Positions 58,218 through 61,292 of a stretch of 61,292 bases of DNA are shown here, piece after piece. The notes below the pieces were generated by a model. The model worked only from the letters and a program-made list of their open reading frames with translations. It was not told where the DNA came from and searched no databases. Positions within the stretch are counted from its first letter, which is position 1. Every line of letters begins with the position of its first letter. A program made the position numbers and the translations under genes. This DNA comes from an uncultured Clostridia bacterium. Its GTDB lineage: Bacteria; Bacillota; Clostridia; TANB77; CAG-508. Location of the stretch: the NCBI GenBank assembly GCA_949118805.1, contig CASAUJ010000004.1, positions 1 to 61,292 on the forward strand, given 5' to 3'.

Positions 58218-58985
58218 ATGATTGAAAAAAAATTAGAAAATACTTCCATTCACTATTGGATTAATGATACTAAAGTAGGAAGTGCAATCATATTTATACA
58301 CCCTGCATTTGCCAATCATACTTGTTTTGATACACAGTTAGATTATTTTGCAGAGTATAGAGTTATTACAATAGATTTAATAGGACATGGAAAGTCAATA
58401 GGAAAAGGGGTAATTGAAGATACTGCTCTCTATATAAAACAAATTATGGAAATAGAAAAAATTGATAAAATCAATTTAGTTGGAGTGTCTATTGGAGCAG
58501 TATTAGTTCAAGATTTTGCCAATAAATATCCAAGCAAAGTATTATCTCTAACTTGTATAGGTGGATATGATAATAATAATTTTGATAAAAGTTTACAAAA
58601 AGGTAATACCAAACAGCAAATGAAAATGATGTTAAAGGCAATGTTTTCTATAAAATCATTTGCTAAAGATAATAAAAAGATATCAGCATATACAAAGGAA
58701 GCACAAGAGAAATTTTATGAAATGAATTTAGAATTTAAAAAGAGTTCATTTAAAAAACTTGCAACACTTGGTAAATTAGTTAATAAATATAAAACAATGA
58801 AAAGAGATTATCCACTTTTAATAGGAGTAGGAGAGTATGATAATGAGATGGCAAAAAAAGCATCAGTTATTTGGCACAAGTCAGAGCCAGATAGTGAATA
58901 TGTAGAATTTTCTGGAGCAGGACATATAGTTAATATGGATACACCAGAACAATTTAATAAGGTTTTAAAAAAAGTAATTAGATAA
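58218..58985 (+). CDS. Alpha/beta hydrolase
   Basis: Esterase/lipase-like enzyme of 255 residues. The oxyanion region is AIIFIHPAFANHTCF near residue 26. The nucleophile elbow GVSIGAVL has serine near residue 94. The acid is probable in LLIGVGEYDNE near 210, and the histidine in GAGHIVNMDTPEQF near 236. DLIGHGKS after strand 4 is typical of the fold. No signal peptide, so cytosolic. RBS AAAGGAG. Substrate unknown. A long hairpin terminator follows. Confidence 0.92.
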   Translation: MIEKKLENTSIHYWINDTKVGSAIIFIHPAFANHTCFDTQLDYFAEYRVITIDLIGHGKSIGKGVIEDTALYIKQIMEIEKIDKINLVGVSIGAVLVQDFANKYPSKVLSLTCIGGYDNNNFDKSLQKGNTKQQMKMMLKAMFSIKSFAKDNKKISAYTKEAQEKFYEMNLEFKKSSFKKLATLGKLVNKYKTMKRDYPLLIGVGEYDNEMAKKASVIWHKSEPDSEYVEFSGAGHIVNMDTPEQFNKVLKKVIR

Positions 58986-59024
58986 CTTCTTCCATATTGC
59001 ATTTAATTATTTCTTTTTACATAC

Positions 59025-59090
59025 AAAAAACTCTTCTTAATAAATAAGTGTAGACATATTCTACTCGATATTTATTTTAAAGAGTTTTTT
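59025..59090. terminator. Long hairpin terminator between convergent genes
   Basis: AAAACTCTT(C)TTAATAAATA pairs with TATTTATTTTAAAGAGTTTT around a 22-base loop, with T6 after it and an A run before it. Confidence 0.85.
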
Positions 59091-59103
59091 ATCTTTTGCA
59101 AAG

Positions 59104-60342
59104 TTATGAATAACTATGCTTTTGGTTATTCACTGAAAAGTCTAATATTTCTAAACCTTTTTGAACATATTGATTTTTCATAAAGTAATTCCATATAGTA
59201 CCGTTTAAAAAATTTTCTAACATTAATAATTCTATTCCCTTATCAATTCCTATGTATTCTTTTGCGAACCATGGCTTTATACTTTCTAAATTATATCCAT
59301 CTTTAAATCCATATTTTCCCCATAATTTAGGATAACTATTATAATAATGCTCCATTGCTTTTATGCTTTCTTTTGGTGTGAATACGATTGAACCGATTGC
59401 ACCACATGGAGTTACAGTTCCATCATTTTCTATATTTAAATCTATATCGCATGGTTTTGCACCACAACTTATATATCCTTTTGGAGATAAGCAAGCTGTT
59501 AATCCCCAAGAATTTTCATCATAAGTTTTAAATTTCTGTTTGTGATCTATACAATATTGTCTATTAGCTTTTGTTGCTTTAACTGAATTTTCAAACCAAT
59601 TAATGTTTTCTAAATCTTTTAAATCTTTGAAGTCAATCCATGCATGTGAAAATTGATAAGTAAATAAAGTTCCACAATAGGTATATATTATATCTTTTAT
59701 ATTTTTATAATTGGCTTTTTTTCTTTTAAATTCATAATACATACTTTTATCTATTGGAAAGGTAGGGGAACTCACCCCTAAAATATATAACATTAACTGT
59801 TCTGCATACATATCCCAATGTCCCCAGAAGCCTTTTTCTGGTTTATAGCCCATGTAAAAATAATTTGTATCTTTATTTCTATACCATTCCCAATTTATTC
59901 TTGTAAATAATGTTTCAGCTTTTTGTTTGACAGATCCTCCAAAATATTCACCTACGGTTATTGCACCACATATAAATATTGCGGTATCGATGATTGATAT
60001 TTCACAATTCCATTCTCTTTTACCAGTTTGCATGTTTACAAAATGATAATAAAATCCATTTTCACCTTCCACATAGTTTATAAATGTGTCTAATGTTCGA
60101 TTGGCTCTGTCATATGCTTTTTTATAACTAATCCATTTGTGTTCCACTCCAATTAGTAATGCCCCTAAACCATATCCAACAGAAGCGACGCTTCCTATAA
60201 CATTGTCTAATATTGTTTTATCTCTTATCAATCCATATCCTAAACTCTTTTTATTAGTATTAGATTCTTTCATGAAAAAAAGATAACTCCTTTTAAGTTC
60301 TTTCAATATAAGTTTTTTTCCATAACATTTGAATAATCTCAT
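59104..60342 (-). CDS. Glucoamylase-family (PF10091-like) protein
   Basis: Protein of about 412 residues with an alpha/alpha-barrel look. Segments such as SVASVGYGLGALLIGVEH, FYYHFVNMQTGKREWNCEIS, IIDTAIFICGAITVGEYFG, SHAWIDFKDL and SWGLTACLSPKGY belong to the glycoamylase/DUF family that includes beta-1,2-glucan-degrading GH144-like enzymes. DGTVTPCGAIGSIVFTPKES follows the pattern of the last barrel helices. No signal peptide is evident. I chose ATG 60342; the ATG at 60381 overlaps a TATAAT at 60385-60380 that is a likely -10 for this gene. The substrate is inferred to be a glucan or glycoside. Confidence 0.82.
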   Translation of the reverse strand: MRLFKCYGKKLILKELKRSYLFFMKESNTNKKSLGYGLIRDKTILDNVIGSVASVGYGLGALLIGVEHKWISYKKAYDRANRTLDTFINYVEGENGFYYHFVNMQTGKREWNCEISIIDTAIFICGAITVGEYFGGSVKQKAETLFTRINWEWYRNKDTNYFYMGYKPEKGFWGHWDMYAEQLMLYILGVSSPTFPIDKSMYYEFKRKKANYKNIKDIIYTYCGTLFTYQFSHAWIDFKDLKDLENINWFENSVKATKANRQYCIDHKQKFKTYDENSWGLTACLSPKGYISCGAKPCDIDLNIENDGTVTPCGAIGSIVFTPKESIKAMEHYYNSYPKLWGKYGFKDGYNLESIKPWFAKEYIGIDKGIELLMLENFLNGTIWNYFMKNQYVQKGLEILDFSVNNQKHSYS

Positions 60343-60385
60343 AAAAACAACACATCCTCTATTATTATTATAGAGGTACATTATA

Positions 60386-61019
60386 CCAAAATCAATGGTT
60401 ATTTATGGTAGTAATATTGCAATAATGTAAACCATAGTTTATAGAAATTTAGTATCTGTAAACTATGGTTATTTTGTTTTTAAAAATAAGAATTTAATTT
60501 AAACATACAAATAATAGTTGTATTAAAAGTAATAAAAAAAGATTTAATTAAATCAACATAAAATTAAAAGTAATATGTGTAATTATGCTAAAATTTTAAA
60601 TGATTTATCAATATAAATATTTTGACAGTCATACTGGTATAATAGGTGAAATGGGTAGATTGTCAAAATATTATAAAAGTAATTATAGCAACGATATAGT
60701 ATTGATTGATAAATGTGCGATTAGAATTTGAAAAATTTTATAAATAATGTTTACAAACGTACAACAAAATAATGGAATTGTAGTATTTTGTAATGGTAGC
60801 TAAAATGGACACTAAACGAAGTTATTTATATTTAGAAATAAATTGTGGACGAAATAAAACGAAAACAAAATAAAAAAAACATTGAAATATCAATATTTTT
60901 GCTTTGCTGTAAATTGATATTGTGATAAAACGTGGACGAAACAAAACGAATATGGTCAAAAGTATTGATAAATAATTTGAAAATTGATATAATAACGATA
61001 AAAAGGAAGAGGTGTTTTT
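60386..61019. other. AT-rich non-coding region with several repeats
   Basis: About 630 bases without a credible gene. Contents: an inverted repeat AACCATAGTTTA/TAAACTATGGTT (60430-60470); an inverted repeat AATATTTTGACA/TGTCAAAATATT (60616-60672) enclosing an extended -10, TGGTATAAT; a 19-base direct repeat GTGGACGAAA(T/C)AAAACGAA at 60845 and 60932; and between those copies AATATCAAT/ATTGATATT. Composition is poorer in coding signal than the rest of the window. It may be the border of a mobile element that contains the AlbA_2 gene. Confidence 0.6.
60845..60950 (+). repeat. Pair of 19-base direct repeats
   Basis: GTGGACGAAATAAAACGAA (60845-60863) and the same with one change (60932-60950), 87 bases apart, with an inverted repeat in between. 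They lie 70-175 bases upstream of the AlbA_2 gene. Confidence 0.7.
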
Positions 61020-61292
61020 GTGATAACAGAGAATAGTAAATTAGAATTTAAGAGAGAGTTAACAGATTCAATTGTTAAAGAAATAATTGCTTTTTGTAAT
61101 ACAACTGGTGGAACGATTATTTTAGGATATGATGACACTGGTAAAGTTGTAGGACTTAAAAATGCAAAAGAAGATTTAGATAGATTAAGTAGCAAAATAA
61201 ATGACAGTATAGAACCATCAGTAAATTTTTAAGTTTAGGCGGATTAGTTAGTGGATTAACTATTGAAGATATAAAACTTGGAAGTTCATCAT
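61020..61292 (+). CDS. AlbA_2/Schlafen-type protein, 3' part outside window and frame broken
   Basis: The first 70 residues are the N-terminal part of an AlbA_2 (Schlafen-like) domain: MITENSKLEFKRELTDSIVK, EIIAFCNTTGGTIILGYDDT and GKVVGLKNAKEDLDRLSSKI. The frame stops at 61230-61232 after SIEPSVNF. One additional T in the run of five T would continue as LSLGGLVSGLTIEDIKLGSS to the window edge, so a -1 indel in the homopolymer is likely; the break is not of the CGG type. Such proteins are putative regulators or nucleic-acid-binding factors often found on mobile islands. GTG start with GAAGAGGTG upstream. Confidence 0.6.

Noticed and set aside
1..61292. CRISPR arrays, tRNA or rRNA genes
   Set aside because: I saw no regularly spaced repeats and no cloverleaf or rRNA-like sequence in the window.

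Overview
The window is an AT-rich chromosome segment from an endospore-forming, anaerobic Gram-positive bacterium, most likely an uncultured Clostridia lineage. SpoVS, a GerW/YtfJ-type protein, DacF-type carboxypeptidase and coat-like small proteins indicate sporulation. NrdD/NrdG indicates anaerobic growth, and an LPKTG protein with a sortase indicates a Gram-positive wall. Promoters are plain TTGACA/TATAAT boxes, terminators are frequent, and most genes lie on the plus strand.

Layout. 1-8 kb: RNase Y (cut by the left edge), YmdB, SpoVS, a family-5 solute-binding protein, RecA, RecX, ScpA, a YtfI-like protein and YtfJ. 8-23 kb: HAD phosphatase, DacF, a phosphodiester-glycosidase-like protein, a VanW protein, L31, MiaB, MutS, an acyl-CoA-ligase-like enzyme and small RNA/DNA enzymes. 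23-28 kb: an ABC-2 exporter and a MATE transporter fused to a cytidylate-kinase-like domain. 28-38 kb: a cluster of proteins with a type-IV-prepilin-like N-terminus joined to FGE-sulfatase/C-lectin-fold or Ig/glycine-rich domains, interrupted by nrdDG. 38-47 kb: SdpR/SdpI, a GntR-ABC module, a Bce-type two-component/ABC module with a YxeA-like protein, and a GT51 transglycosylase. 47-54 kb: coat-like proteins and a surface module of LPKTG cohesin-like protein, sortase, dockerin-bearing glucosaminidase and a membrane-anchored cohesin-like protein. 54-61 kb: aldolase, transporters, hydrolases and a glucoamylase-family protein, ending in a truncated AlbA_2 gene.

The most striking result is a translational anomaly. 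Eleven frame breaks in eight genes all have the same form: one extra C immediately before a glycine codon, so that the zero-frame codon is CGG, and reading resumes one base later at GGN. Elsewhere I found no in-frame CGG at all, although the trinucleotide CGG occurs dozens of times out of frame, and CGT, CGA, CGC and AGA serve for arginine. Several of the restored glycines belong to invariant motifs: Walker A of an ABC ATPase, GGGxCQ of VanW, and RGG of the FGE fold, where a neighbouring paralogue lacks the extra C. One gene needs four successive shifts. I read this as CGG being an unassigned (hungry) arginine codon at which the ribosome makes a +1 shift, or as CGGN being decoded as glycine by a four-base-reading tRNA. 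A systematic assembly artefact is the main alternative.

Other points of interest are diversified C-terminal lectin-like tails in the tandem prepilin/FGE genes with a stranded tail fragment, a miniature cohesin-dockerin cell-surface system, several palindromic REP-like element families (one forming the end of a histidine kinase gene), and operator-like palindromes at nrdD and sdpR.
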